NCBI RefSeq assembly: GCF_030373445.1
Contig: NZ_JAUCYU010000010.1
Location: 1 to 64,000, forward strand
Direction of reading: 5' to 3'
DNA from: Roseovarius sp.
GTDB taxonomy: Bacteria; Pseudomonadota; Alphaproteobacteria; Rhodobacterales; Rhodobacteraceae
DNA length: 64,000 nucleotides
Shown here piece by piece: positions 52,527 to 60,627 of this stretch (the first letter of the stretch is position 1; each line of letters starts with the position of its first letter). A program made the position numbers and the translations under genes. The notes beneath the pieces were generated by a model. That model had not been told where the DNA came from, made no database searches, and saw nothing but the letters and a program-made list of their open reading frames with translations.

Positions 52527-53632
52527 GCCTCCCTGCCGCCGATGAAGGTGCGGTCGAAATTGAGCCTCTCGATGATCGGTGCGTCGGAAAAACGGAACAG
52601 GTCGAACTGGCTTTCCGCCTCGAGCGACCAGCCGACCCAGGAGGGCACGACGAACATGTCACCCTTTTCAAGCTTGTGCGTTTCGCCATCCAGTACCACC
52701 GCGCCGGTGCCGTCGAAGACCTGGAAGACGCTCGAGCCGACCTCCTGCCGTTCGGGCGTCTTGGTGCCTTCGCGCAGGCGGTGGAACTGGCAGCGGATGG
52801 TCGACATCACGTCGCCGCCCGTGGTGGGGTTCACGTAGCGGATTGCCGCGTGGCCCTGTTCCACCGTCGCGGGCTGGCCTTCCTCCTCTAGCAGAAGTTG
52901 TTCGGTAAGGGCGCGGTCGGTGTGCTCCCACCGGTAGGCGCCGATGGGCGAACTGACCGTGTCGCGCAGCCCCGAAAGCGGGCGCAGGCCGGGATGGGCC
53001 CAGAGGCGTTCCGAGCGGGAAAAGCGCGGCGTGGCGTAATCGGTGACCCGGTCGGAGCCGAACTCGAAGAAGCCCACGTCGTTGTGCTGGCTGAAGGGGA
53101 TATCGAGCCCGTCGATCCAGGCCATCGGGTGGTCGGTGTCGTTGTGGTGGCCGTGGAAATGCCAGCCGGGCGTGAGCAGCAGGTCGCCGCGCGACATCCG
53201 CACCGGGTCGCCGTTGACCACGGTCCAGACGCCTTCGCCCTCGACCACGAAGCGGAAAGCGTTCTGCGAGTGGCGGTGTTCGGGGGCGGTTTCGCGCGGC
53301 CCGAGATACTGGATGGCGGCCCAGAGTGTTGGCGTGATGTAGGCGTTGCCGCCAAGGCCGGGGTTGGCGAGGCCGAGCGCCCGGCGCTCGCCGCCGCGGC
53401 CGACCGGCACCAGGTCGCCCGAGCGTTTCGCCATCGGCAGCAGGTTGGCCCATTTCCAGACATGCGGCACCGCCCGCGGCTTTGGCGTGAAGGGCATGAG
53501 ATCGCCCCGCTGTGTCCAGAGCGGCATGATGTGCTCGCGTTCGAAGGCGGCGTAGAGCTCGCGCAGTTCGGGCGTGTCGTCGGGCTGCATGCCTTCCTTG
53601 GGCGGGTCCTGATCGAAGCTGTCGTCGGCCAT
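52523..53632 (-). CDS. gentisate 1,2-dioxygenase
   Basis: A 369-residue bicupin Fe(II) dioxygenase that cleaves gentisate to maleylpyruvate. The N-terminal cupin contains PEHRHSQNAFRFVVEGEGVWTVVNGDPVRMSRGDLLLTPGWHFHGHHN, with the iron-binding HxH and later His. The second cupin (SSVFQVFDGTGAVVLDGETHKLEKGDMFVVPSWVGWSLEAE) is degenerate, as is usual. Upstream and downstream genes supply the remaining steps of the glutathione-dependent gentisate pathway. Confidence 0.93.
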   Translation of the reverse strand: MADDSFDQDPPKEGMQPDDTPELRELYAAFEREHIMPLWTQRGDLMPFTPKPRAVPHVWKWANLLPMAKRSGDLVPVGRGGERRALGLANPGLGGNAYITPTLWAAIQYLGPRETAPEHRHSQNAFRFVVEGEGVWTVVNGDPVRMSRGDLLLTPGWHFHGHHNDTDHPMAWIDGLDIPFSQHNDVGFFEFGSDRVTDYATPRFSRSERLWAHPGLRPLSGLRDTVSSPIGAYRWEHTDRALTEQLLLEEEGQPATVEQGHAAIRYVNPTTGGDVMSTIRCQFHRLREGTKTPERQEVGSSVFQVFDGTGAVVLDGETHKLEKGDMFVVPSWVGWSLEAESQFDLFRFSDAPIIERLNFDRTFIGGREA

Positions 53633-53652
53633 TCTTGGTGTCTCCTCTCCTG

Positions 53653-54300
53653 TCAGGCCGCGTCCGGCTGTCTTGGCGGGGCGGCGTCGGCGAATGCCGG
53701 AATGTCATCCAGTGCCTTGAAAATGCGGGCGATGGTCGGCCAGGGGTCTGGCGAAATATCGAAGCGGCGGTTGTTCCAGACCTGGGCGTAGAGGCAAAGA
53801 TCGGCAAGCCCGGGGGTGTCCCCGTGGCAGAATCGGCCGGTGGCCGCGTCACGCGCAAGGGTGGTTTCCAGCGCGTCGAAGGTGGCGGTGACCCAATGGG
53901 TGAACCACGCCTTCTGCGCCGCCTCGTCGGCGCCGAAGGTCTTCGCCAGGTGGCCAAGGACCCGCAGGTTGTTCAGCGGGTGGATCTCGCAGGCGACCAT
54001 GTAGGCCAGTGCCCGCACGCGTGCGCGCCCGTCGGCATCCCGGGGCAGGAGCGGCGGGGCGGGGTGCGTCTCGTCCAGCCATTCGATGATGGCGAGGGAC
54101 TGGGTCATCACCTGGCCATCCTCGCGCTCGAGGCTGGGGACAAGGCCGGCGGGGTTCATGGCGAGATACTCGGGCGTGCGGGTCTCGCCGTCGCGCAGCA
54201 CGTAGGCGACGTAGTCATACTCCAGCCCCTTGAGGTTCAGCGCCGACCGAAGCCGCACGGAGGTCGAGGAGCGGAAGAAGTTGTGCAGCCGGAGCGTCAT
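53653..54300 (-). CDS. maleylpyruvate isomerase, zeta-class glutathione transferase
   Basis: A 215-residue GST-fold protein. LHNFFRSSTSVRLRSALNLKGLEYDYVAYVLRDGE carries the zeta-class SSxSxRxR glutathione motif, and NPAGLVPSLE and TQSLAIIEWLDE complete the thioredoxin-like domain. It isomerises maleylpyruvate to fumarylpyruvate using glutathione. The ATG at 54300 overlaps the stop of the hydrolase gene (ATGA). Confidence 0.9.
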   Translation of the reverse strand: MTLRLHNFFRSSTSVRLRSALNLKGLEYDYVAYVLRDGETRTPEYLAMNPAGLVPSLEREDGQVMTQSLAIIEWLDETHPAPPLLPRDADGRARVRALAYMVACEIHPLNNLRVLGHLAKTFGADEAAQKAWFTHWVTATFDALETTLARDAATGRFCHGDTPGLADLCLYAQVWNNRRFDISPDPWPTIARIFKALDDIPAFADAAPPRQPDAA

Positions 54301-54992
54301 GCCCTTGGTCCGATGATGGTGGTGATCTCGCCCAGCCCTTCGATCGACACGACGCACTTGTCGCCCTCGACCAGCGGCCCGACGCCGGCGGGGGTGCCCG
54401 TCATGATGACGTCGCCCGGTTGCAGCGTCACCGACTGGGACAGGATCGAGACAATCTCGGGGACAGACCAGATGAGTTCGGCCAGGTTGGCATCCTGCTT
54501 TGTCTCGCCGTTCACGGTGAGGCGGATCGAGCCCGTGTCGGGATGGCCCACGGCCTCTGCGGGATGCACGGGGCCGATCACCGCCGAGCGGTCGAAGCCC
54601 TTGCCCATGTCCCAGGGCCGACCCTTGTCGCGGGCCTCGAGCTGCAGGTCGCGGCGGGTCAGGTCGTTGCCGATGGCATAGCCCCAGATATGGTCCTGCG
54701 CGGCGGCCTGGTCCACGTCGGTCGCGGTGCGGCCGATGACGACGACAAGCTCGGCCTCGTAATGCAGGTTGCCGGTCAGGGGCGGGTAGGCCACCGTCTC
54801 GCCATCGCCAACCACGGCATCGGCCGGCTTGGTGAAGAAGAAGGGCGGGTCGCGATCCGGGTCCTTGCCCATTTCGCGGGCATGGGCGGCATAGTTGCGG
54901 CCCACGCAGAAGATGCGCCGCACCGGGATGCGCGTGTCACTGTCGGCGACGGCAAGGCTGGGGGTGGGCAGCGGGTCGAATACGAAGCTCAT
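54297..54992 (-). CDS. fumarylpyruvate hydrolase (FAH family)
   Basis: A 231-residue protein of the fumarylacetoacetate hydrolase family. RIFCVGRNYAAHAREMG and PFFFTKPADAVVGDGETV are the N-terminal motifs. The metal-binding region is ELVVVIGRTATDV, and the C-terminus has VIMTGTPAGVGPLVEGD. It hydrolyses fumarylpyruvate to fumarate and pyruvate, completing the gentisate pathway. ATG 54992 has GGAG 6 nt upstream; a TTG at 55004 is less likely. Confidence 0.92.
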   Translation of the reverse strand: MSFVFDPLPTPSLAVADSDTRIPVRRIFCVGRNYAAHAREMGKDPDRDPPFFFTKPADAVVGDGETVAYPPLTGNLHYEAELVVVIGRTATDVDQAAAQDHIWGYAIGNDLTRRDLQLEARDKGRPWDMGKGFDRSAVIGPVHPAEAVGHPDTGSIRLTVNGETKQDANLAELIWSVPEIVSILSQSVTLQPGDVIMTGTPAGVGPLVEGDKCVVSIEGLGEITTIIGPRA

Positions 54993-55045
54993 TCCATTCT
55001 CCAATCAAGGGGGTGTTCGGGCAGGGCGCGCAGGCCTCTGGCCCG

Positions 55046-57799
55046 CTATGCCGGTTGCCTGGTCTCGGTCGTCATCGCGCGGATGGCCTGGCGGTCGATC
55101 TTGCCGGTGCCGGTCTTGGGCAGGTCGTCCACGTAGTCGATGATGCGCGGATACTTGTAGGGTTGCAGCGCCGTCTTCACATGCGCCTGCAGCCGGCTGG
55201 TCGCCGCGTCGTCCGCCGCGACGCCGGTGCGAAGGCGTATGACGGCGCGCAGGGTCACGCGGCGGTCGGGCAGGTCGTGGGCCAGCACGGCGCATTCATG
55301 CACGTCGGGGTGATCGTTCAGGCAGCGTTCGACCTCGAGCGGCCAGACCCACTGGCCCGAGACCTTGATCAGTTCGTCGGCGCGGCCCTGGAAGTAATAG
55401 TACCCGTCACGCTCGACGAAGCGGTCGCCGGTATAGAGCCAGTCGTCCCGCATGGTTTCGCGCGTCTTGTCGGGGCGGTTCCAGTAGCAGGGGGCCGAGG
55501 AATGGCCACGGACCAGCATCACCCCTTCCTCGCCGGGTTCCGCGAGCGTGCCTTCGGGTGTTTCCAGCCGGATTTCGTAGCCGGGCACACGCGCCCCCGC
55601 GGCGCCGATGCGGTGATCGTCGAGGCGGTTCGACAGGTAGATATGCAGCATCTCGGTCGAACCCAGCCCCTCGGTCGGGCCATGGCCGGTCAGGGATTTC
55701 CACGCCTCGTAGACGTCTTCCGACAGGATTTCCGCGGCCGACATCGACTGTCGGAGCGAACCGAGGTCGCGGTCGGCGACGCCCTCGCTCCGGCAGAGCG
55801 CGGTGTAGAGCGTGGGCAGGCCGAAAAGCACGGTGGGCCGGTATGCCTCGATCGTGTCGAGCACGGCCTCGGCCTTGGGCTGGCCCGGCATCAGCACCGC
55901 TGTCGCGCCCACCGAGAAGGGGAAGGTGACCGAGTTGCCGAACCCGTAGGCGAAATAGGTTTTCGGCACCGAGAAACAGATGTCGTCGGGGCCCAGCTGC
56001 AGCACGTGCTTGCCGAAGCTTTCCTGCGTATAGGCCATGTCGTGGTGCAGGTGCACGATGCCCTTGGGCCGCCCGGTCGAACCCGAGGAGTACATCCAGA
56101 AGGCCATGTCGAAGGGGCCGGTATCGGCACAGTCGAGCGTATCGGGCTGGCCGTCGAGGAACGCGCCGCTGGTCCGGAAGATATCCCCTTCGGCGGTGCC
56201 GTTGGCGAGGATCACGTTGCGGATCGCCGTGCCCTTGAGCGTTACCGCCGAGAACTGGGATGCAAACTCCGCCTCGCAGAGCGCAAGGGTGGCCTCGGTG
56301 TCTTTCAGGAAATAGTTGAGCGTGTCGGCATTGGTCTGGATGTTGAGCAGCACCGGCACGAACCCGGCCCGGACCGCGCCGAAGAAGGCGGCGGAATAGA
56401 TGGGGGTGTCGTCGAGGAAGAAGGGGATGCGCGCGCCGCGCTTCAGGCCGGCGGCGATGAAGGCGTTGCCCCAGCGCGCGGCGTCCTGCGCAAGCTCACC
56501 ATAGGTGCGGTGACCCGCGGGGCCGGTCACGGCGAGGCGGTCGGCGTTCCGAGGCAGGTTGGCCCAGAGGATTTCCGAGCAGTTGGCGTGTGCCGCGGGG
56601 TCGAAGCCGATTTCTTGCGCGCCGGGCGTGTCGGCGGCGACCGGGTCCGCGATGGCCGAGAGTGCGCCGCCCTTGTCGGCCTCGTACCGCGCCATGAATT
56701 GGGGGGCCATGCGGCGCAGCCTGTCCATGTCGACCCGGCCCGAGCGGGTGATGTAGTCGAAGGCGAAGTCGAGCGGAGGAAGCTCCATCTTCTGGCCGAA
56801 GCGCTCGTACCACTCGGCCGAGACATTGGCGGCATCGACGATCTTGCGTGCGATCGGGATGCGGCTTTCCTCGTAGGCGGCCAGCGCGGTATCGACATCG
56901 TCGTGACCGGCCAGCGACCGGACCAGCGCGATGGCGTCCTCCATCGCCAGCCGGGTGCCGGAGCCGACCGAGAAATGCGCCGTATGCGCCGCGTCGCCCA
57001 GCAGCACGCGCCGCCCGGCCACCCAGTTCTTGCACCAGAGTTTCGGAAACTGCCGCCAGGCCGACTTGTTGGTGATCAGGGTTGCCCCGCCCAGCACCTC
57101 GGCGAAATGGGCCTCGCAGGCGCGGCGGCCCTGGTCTTCGGTCATGGTGTCGAAACCGGCGGCGCGGAAGGTGTCATCGGAACATTCCACGATGAACGTG
57201 CTGCGGTCGGGCGCATAGCGATAGTGGTGGGCGTTCATCGGCCCGGCTTCGGTGCGAATGAACGTCTGGGTCAGCGTGTCGAAGGGGCGGTCGGCGCCGA
57301 ACCAGACGAAATGGTTGCCGAAATGATCGATGGTCTCGCCGAAGGCAGCAGGGTCGGCGGCACGGACGATCGAGTTCAACCCGTCCGCCCCGATGACGAG
57401 GTCGACCCCGTCCTCCAGCGCGGAGAGGTTGTCGATCCGGGTGTCGAAGCGCGTTTCGACCCCGAGGTCCTGCGCGCGTTTGCGAAGGATCTCGATCAGT
57501 TCGAGGCGCCCGATGGCCGAGAAACCGACGCCGTCAAGAACGACCCGGTCCTCGGGATGGTTGAGCGTCATGTTGGTCCACCGCTCCATGTGCGGCGTCA
57601 CGAGGTCGTGGGTTTCCGGATCGTCGGCACGCAGGAAATCCAGCGCCTGGTCCGAGAACACCACGCCGAAGCCGAAGGTGGCGCCCTGCGGGTTCTGCTC
57701 GGTCACGCGGACATGGGTGTCGGGCAGCAGGCGCCGCATCAGGATGGCCGTGTACAGCCCGGCCGGGCCGGCGCCGATGATCTCTACCTTGCGAAGCAT
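55046..57799 (-). CDS. fused FAD monooxygenase (salicylyl-CoA 5-hydroxylase-like) and aryl-CoA ligase
   Basis: A 917-residue two-domain enzyme. Residues 1-385 are a class A flavoprotein monooxygenase: GAGPAG at 9-14, GADGLNS near 137-143, and GDAAHTAHFSVGSGTRLAMED from 268, a form typical of hydroxylases acting on aryl-CoA esters. Residues about 400-915 are a benzoate-CoA-ligase-type adenylating domain: YSSGSTGRPKG at 570-580, YTGDRF, and PKTGTGKIDR near the C-terminus. There is no stop or frameshift between them. The pair would activate an aromatic acid (salicylate is the natural candidate) to its CoA ester and hydroxylate the ring para to the hydroxyl to give gentisyl-CoA. GGAGGAGG precedes the ATG. 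First gene of the gentisate operon. Confidence 0.85.
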   Translation of the reverse strand: MLRKVEIIGAGPAGLYTAILMRRLLPDTHVRVTEQNPQGATFGFGVVFSDQALDFLRADDPETHDLVTPHMERWTNMTLNHPEDRVVLDGVGFSAIGRLELIEILRKRAQDLGVETRFDTRIDNLSALEDGVDLVIGADGLNSIVRAADPAAFGETIDHFGNHFVWFGADRPFDTLTQTFIRTEAGPMNAHHYRYAPDRSTFIVECSDDTFRAAGFDTMTEDQGRRACEAHFAEVLGGATLITNKSAWRQFPKLWCKNWVAGRRVLLGDAAHTAHFSVGSGTRLAMEDAIALVRSLAGHDDVDTALAAYEESRIPIARKIVDAANVSAEWYERFGQKMELPPLDFAFDYITRSGRVDMDRLRRMAPQFMARYEADKGGALSAIADPVAADTPGAQEIGFDPAAHANCSEILWANLPRNADRLAVTGPAGHRTYGELAQDAARWGNAFIAAGLKRGARIPFFLDDTPIYSAAFFGAVRAGFVPVLLNIQTNADTLNYFLKDTEATLALCEAEFASQFSAVTLKGTAIRNVILANGTAEGDIFRTSGAFLDGQPDTLDCADTGPFDMAFWMYSSGSTGRPKGIVHLHHDMAYTQESFGKHVLQLGPDDICFSVPKTYFAYGFGNSVTFPFSVGATAVLMPGQPKAEAVLDTIEAYRPTVLFGLPTLYTALCRSEGVADRDLGSLRQSMSAAEILSEDVYEAWKSLTGHGPTEGLGSTEMLHIYLSNRLDDHRIGAAGARVPGYEIRLETPEGTLAEPGEEGVMLVRGHSSAPCYWNRPDKTRETMRDDWLYTGDRFVERDGYYYFQGRADELIKVSGQWVWPLEVERCLNDHPDVHECAVLAHDLPDRRVTLRAVIRLRTGVAADDAATSRLQAHVKTALQPYKYPRIIDYVDDLPKTGTGKIDRQAIRAMTTETRQPA

Positions 57800-57841
57800 T
57801 CCACGCCTCCTCCCGTTCCGCGGTGGAAAATATGATGCTGG

Positions 57842-57871
57842 ACTATAGGGATATAATTACGCATTGTGCAA
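57842..57871 (-). promoter_or_regulatory. candidate promoter of the salicylate/gentisate operon
   Basis: On the minus strand TTGCAC (57871-57866) and TATAGT (57847-57842) are separated by 18 bp, and the operon start codon is 43 bp beyond. The imperfect palindrome GCATTGTGC at 57861-57869 overlaps the -35 element and could be an IclR operator. The whole 95-bp gap to the divergent thioesterase-iclR pair is markedly AT-rich. Confidence 0.55.
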
Positions 57872-57894
57872 ACAGTTTTATAATAGGGAAAGAA

Positions 57895-58302
57895 ATGGCT
57901 TATCACAAAACCGATCACCGCGTGAGTTTCGGGGATTGCGACCCGGCGGGAATCGTTTTCTATCCGCGGTTCTTCGCTTGGTTCGACCGGACGTTTCACG
58001 ACTGGCTGCGCCGGTACGGTGGCCACCAGGCGCTGTGCGAGCGTCTCGGGGCCGTGGGCATCGGGCTGATGTCGGCGGACGCGGCCTTCCGCAGCCCGGC
58101 GCGGGACGGCGATGCGCTTGAGGTGCGGATGACGGCGCTGGACTGGACCGGCCGCAGCCTGAAGGTCGAGTACGAGATCGTCTGTGGCGACAGGCTCGTG
58201 GCCACCGGAACCGAACAGCGCGGGGTTTTCCTTGTCGACAACGGCCGTATGATCGCGGGCGACATGCTGCGATTGAAGGACATCGTCGATGGCGGAGGAT
58301 AG
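57895..58302 (+). CDS. acyl-CoA thioesterase, 4-hydroxybenzoyl-CoA thioesterase type
   Basis: A 135-residue hot-dog-fold thioesterase. VSFGDCDPAGIVFYPRFFAWFDRTFHDWLRR carries the catalytic Asp (GDCDPAGIVFYP) of the Pseudomonas-type 4-HBT family. AGGGAAAG precedes ATG 57895. Its place next to a CoA ligase/CoA-ester hydroxylase makes hydrolysis of gentisyl-CoA to gentisate its likely job, providing substrate for the dioxygenase. It overlaps the iclR start by 14 nt. Confidence 0.88.
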   Translation: MAYHKTDHRVSFGDCDPAGIVFYPRFFAWFDRTFHDWLRRYGGHQALCERLGAVGIGLMSADAAFRSPARDGDALEVRMTALDWTGRSLKVEYEIVCGDRLVATGTEQRGVFLVDNGRMIAGDMLRLKDIVDGGG

Positions 58303-59092
58303 AGCGAAGACAGGCGCGACCTCGGGCGGTATCCAGTCGGTCGACGTGGCCCTCGGCATCCTGGGGGCGCTGGCGCGCAGTGGCGGGCCGATCTCGCTCA
58401 GCGACCTGGCGCGGCGTTGCGACATGCCACCCAGCAAGGCGCACCGGTACCTGGCCTCGTTCATGGCGGCCGGGCTGGTGGTGCAGGCGGGGCGGTCGGG
58501 GAAGTATGACCTGGGCCCCTCGGCGATGGAACTGGGGCTGGCCGCGCTGTCGCGGCACGATTTCGTCAACCGCGCCTCGGACGCGTTGCCGGAACTGCGC
58601 AACGCCACCGGAATGACGGTTCTGTTGTCTGTCTGGGGCTCCGAAGGTGCCACCGTTGTGCGGTGGGAGCGGGCGCCGTCGCCGGTCATCACGTCGATGG
58701 GGCTGGGCACGACGCTGCCGCTTCTGACATCCGCGTCGGGGCGGGTCTTCCTTGCCTGGTCGCCGCCCGAGGCGACGCGCGAGCGGCTTGCGGCGGAACT
58801 GGCCATCGCGAGGTCGAACCCGGCCTTCGACGCCACGCTGAACCGGGACGACGCCGCCTTGACCGGACTGCGCCAGACCATACGGGAGGCCGGGTTCGCC
58901 AGTGTCGATGGCCGCTTCATTCCCGGCCTTGTCGCCGTGGCGGCGCCGGTGCTCGACTGGCAGGGCGAGGCGCAATGCGTCATCACCCTGATCGGGACCG
59001 ACCCGACACTGATCCGCCCGGACGCCCCGTCAGTCGACCGGCTGAAGGCGTTTTGCCGGGCGCAGAGCGTATCGGACGTGGAAAACGCCTGA
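58289..59092 (+). CDS. IclR family transcriptional regulator
   Basis: A 267-residue regulator. Residues about 12-75 form the IclR winged helix (GIQSVDVALGILGALARSGGPISLSDLARRCDMPPSKAHRYLASFMAAGLV). The C-terminal GAF-like effector domain includes LPLLTSASGRVFLAW and FASVDGRFIPGLVAVAAPVLD. IclR proteins often control aromatic catabolism; this one is co-transcribed with the thioesterase and divergent from the gentisate operon, its probable target. Confidence 0.9.
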   Translation: MAEDRAKTGATSGGIQSVDVALGILGALARSGGPISLSDLARRCDMPPSKAHRYLASFMAAGLVVQAGRSGKYDLGPSAMELGLAALSRHDFVNRASDALPELRNATGMTVLLSVWGSEGATVVRWERAPSPVITSMGLGTTLPLLTSASGRVFLAWSPPEATRERLAAELAIARSNPAFDATLNRDDAALTGLRQTIREAGFASVDGRFIPGLVAVAAPVLDWQGEAQCVITLIGTDPTLIRPDAPSVDRLKAFCRAQSVSDVENA

Positions 59093-59148
59093 GACGGCGC
59101 CTCGTGCCGGGTTCGGGTGGAGCCTGTCATTGCTCGGTCACGCGTGAC

Positions 59149-59173
59149 GTCGGCGCGCGGGTGGCGCGCCGAC
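59149..59173. terminator. strong hairpin between convergent iclR and demethylase genes
   Basis: Arms GTCGGCGCGC (59149-59158) and GCGCGCCGAC (59164-59173) make a perfect 10-bp stem with a 5-nt loop, followed by ATTT on the plus strand. Just before it, GTCACGCGTGAC (59137-59148) is a perfect 12-bp palindrome. Position fits a bidirectional terminator. Confidence 0.7.
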
Positions 59174-59188
59174 ATTTCCCTCGAACGC

Positions 59189-60586
59189 TCAGATCACCGC
59201 GCGCAGCTTCTCGCGCGCGGCTTTCGAGAAGGGCGGGGTGTGGACCGTGGCGCGCACCTGGTACTGCTCGTGCCGTTCCACATGCGCCTTGCGCGAGCCG
59301 CCATTGACCTCGCCCCAGGTCAGCGTGACCTCGGTGCCGGGTTCGGCGAACGCCTCGTCGATGCCGCAGAGCGAGAGCATGGCACGCTCGTTGATGTTGT
59401 AGCCGCAATATTGCGACATGCCGATGCGCTGGCCGGACTTCGACAGCACCTCGTCGGCCTGCGGCCAGCCAAAATAGGCGGTGGGGAACTCGATGGCCTT
59501 GTAGAGCGGGCCGTCCTCAAAATGCGACGCCATGATGCGGGTCACGTCCTCGGCATTCCATTCCAGCACGCGCTTGACCCGTTTCGGCCCCTCCAGCCCC
59601 TTGGCGATGGCGTCGCGGCCGATGAAATCGTGGTCGAACTTCACAAGCTTCTCGTACCCGAGCGCCGAGGGGGTCCAGTAGTAATCCTCGATATTGTCGG
59701 TGTAGAGACTGCCGCCGAGCTGCATGTTGGCTTCCCAGCTGTCGGCGCTCAGCCACTCGCGGTAGGCCTGGTTCTCGTCTCCGGTATAAATGCCGGGCAG
59801 GGGGTAGGGAATCCACGCGTTCTCGAGCGGGGTGCTGTAATAGGTGCGGGTGCCGGCGCGCAGGAGGCCGTGTTTCTCGCCCACCTTCAGGATCGCATCG
59901 CGCACGGTGTCCATCTCGTCGAAGGGCCCCGAGATTTCGGCGCCGGCATGGCCGGCCATGCCGTGGCGCAGCACCTGGACCCGGCAGCCGGCGATCTTCA
60001 CGTAATCGGTGTGGAAGAACTTGATCTCGGGGAAGCCGCCCTCGCAAACCTCGTCGAGGATGGCGCGGGCATTGGGGCCCTCGATCTCGAAGCGGTACTT
60101 GGTGCGCTTGCCGTTCTCGCTGTAGGGCGTGGTCGGGTCGAAGCGGAACTCGACATCGTAATCGCCGCTCTCGCCGTGGTAGCGCACCCAGTTGAGCACG
60201 GGCATGCCGCTGATCAGCTCGAAGCCTTCTTCCTCGCCATAGTAGTGAAGCACGCAGTCGCCGACGTGGTGGCCGCGCTCGGTATAGGCGATGTACTGTT
60301 TGCCCCGGTTGGTCGAGAGGTTCTCGAACGTGCAGGGGGTGAGATAGTTGAGCAGGCGCTTGGCGTCCTTGCCCTTCACGTAGAGCACGGGCATGTGGTG
60401 CGACTGATCGAACAGCACGGCGGTTTCACGCCAGCTGCGCTGTTCGTCGCGCCAGTTGGTGTATTCCGGCGCGATCAGCGACGCGAAGTAGCTGGTGCGC
60501 GACTTGTGGTACTGGGAAATCGTGTCGTTGTAGAAATAGTCCACGATGTTGGACTTTTCGGTGACAAGATCCTGCAGTGTTTTCAT
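59189..60586 (-). CDS. tetrahydrofolate-dependent aryl O-demethylase-like protein (LigM/GcvT family)
   Basis: A 465-residue GcvT-fold protein. WRETAVLFDQSHHMPVLYVKGKDAKRLLNYLTPCTFENL resembles the N-terminal region of LigM, the vanillate/3-O-methylgallate demethylase (LFDQSHHM). RFEIEGPNARAILDEVCEGGFPEIKFFH and VLRHGMAGHAGAEISGP are core GcvT-family elements, and a C-terminal barrel ends VRATVHTPPFSKAAREKLRAVI. Such enzymes move a methyl group from a methoxy-aromatic to tetrahydrofolate. Beside a TRAP transporter and the salicylate/gentisate genes, a methoxybenzoate such as 2-methoxybenzoate is a plausible substrate. Glycine-cleavage T-like or dimethylglycine-type activities are alternatives. 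Confidence 0.8.
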   Translation of the reverse strand: MKTLQDLVTEKSNIVDYFYNDTISQYHKSRTSYFASLIAPEYTNWRDEQRSWRETAVLFDQSHHMPVLYVKGKDAKRLLNYLTPCTFENLSTNRGKQYIAYTERGHHVGDCVLHYYGEEEGFELISGMPVLNWVRYHGESGDYDVEFRFDPTTPYSENGKRTKYRFEIEGPNARAILDEVCEGGFPEIKFFHTDYVKIAGCRVQVLRHGMAGHAGAEISGPFDEMDTVRDAILKVGEKHGLLRAGTRTYYSTPLENAWIPYPLPGIYTGDENQAYREWLSADSWEANMQLGGSLYTDNIEDYYWTPSALGYEKLVKFDHDFIGRDAIAKGLEGPKRVKRVLEWNAEDVTRIMASHFEDGPLYKAIEFPTAYFGWPQADEVLSKSGQRIGMSQYCGYNINERAMLSLCGIDEAFAEPGTEVTLTWGEVNGGSRKAHVERHEQYQVRATVHTPPFSKAAREKLRAVI

Positions 60587-60627
60587 TGGATGATCCTCCT
60601 GTGTTTTTGTGATGGACCTCACCCGGC

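Noticed and set aside
55013..57835. long plus-strand open frame opposite the monooxygenase/ligase fusion
   Set aside because: No domains or ribosome binding site; the minus strand carries clear FAD and AMP-binding motifs throughout.
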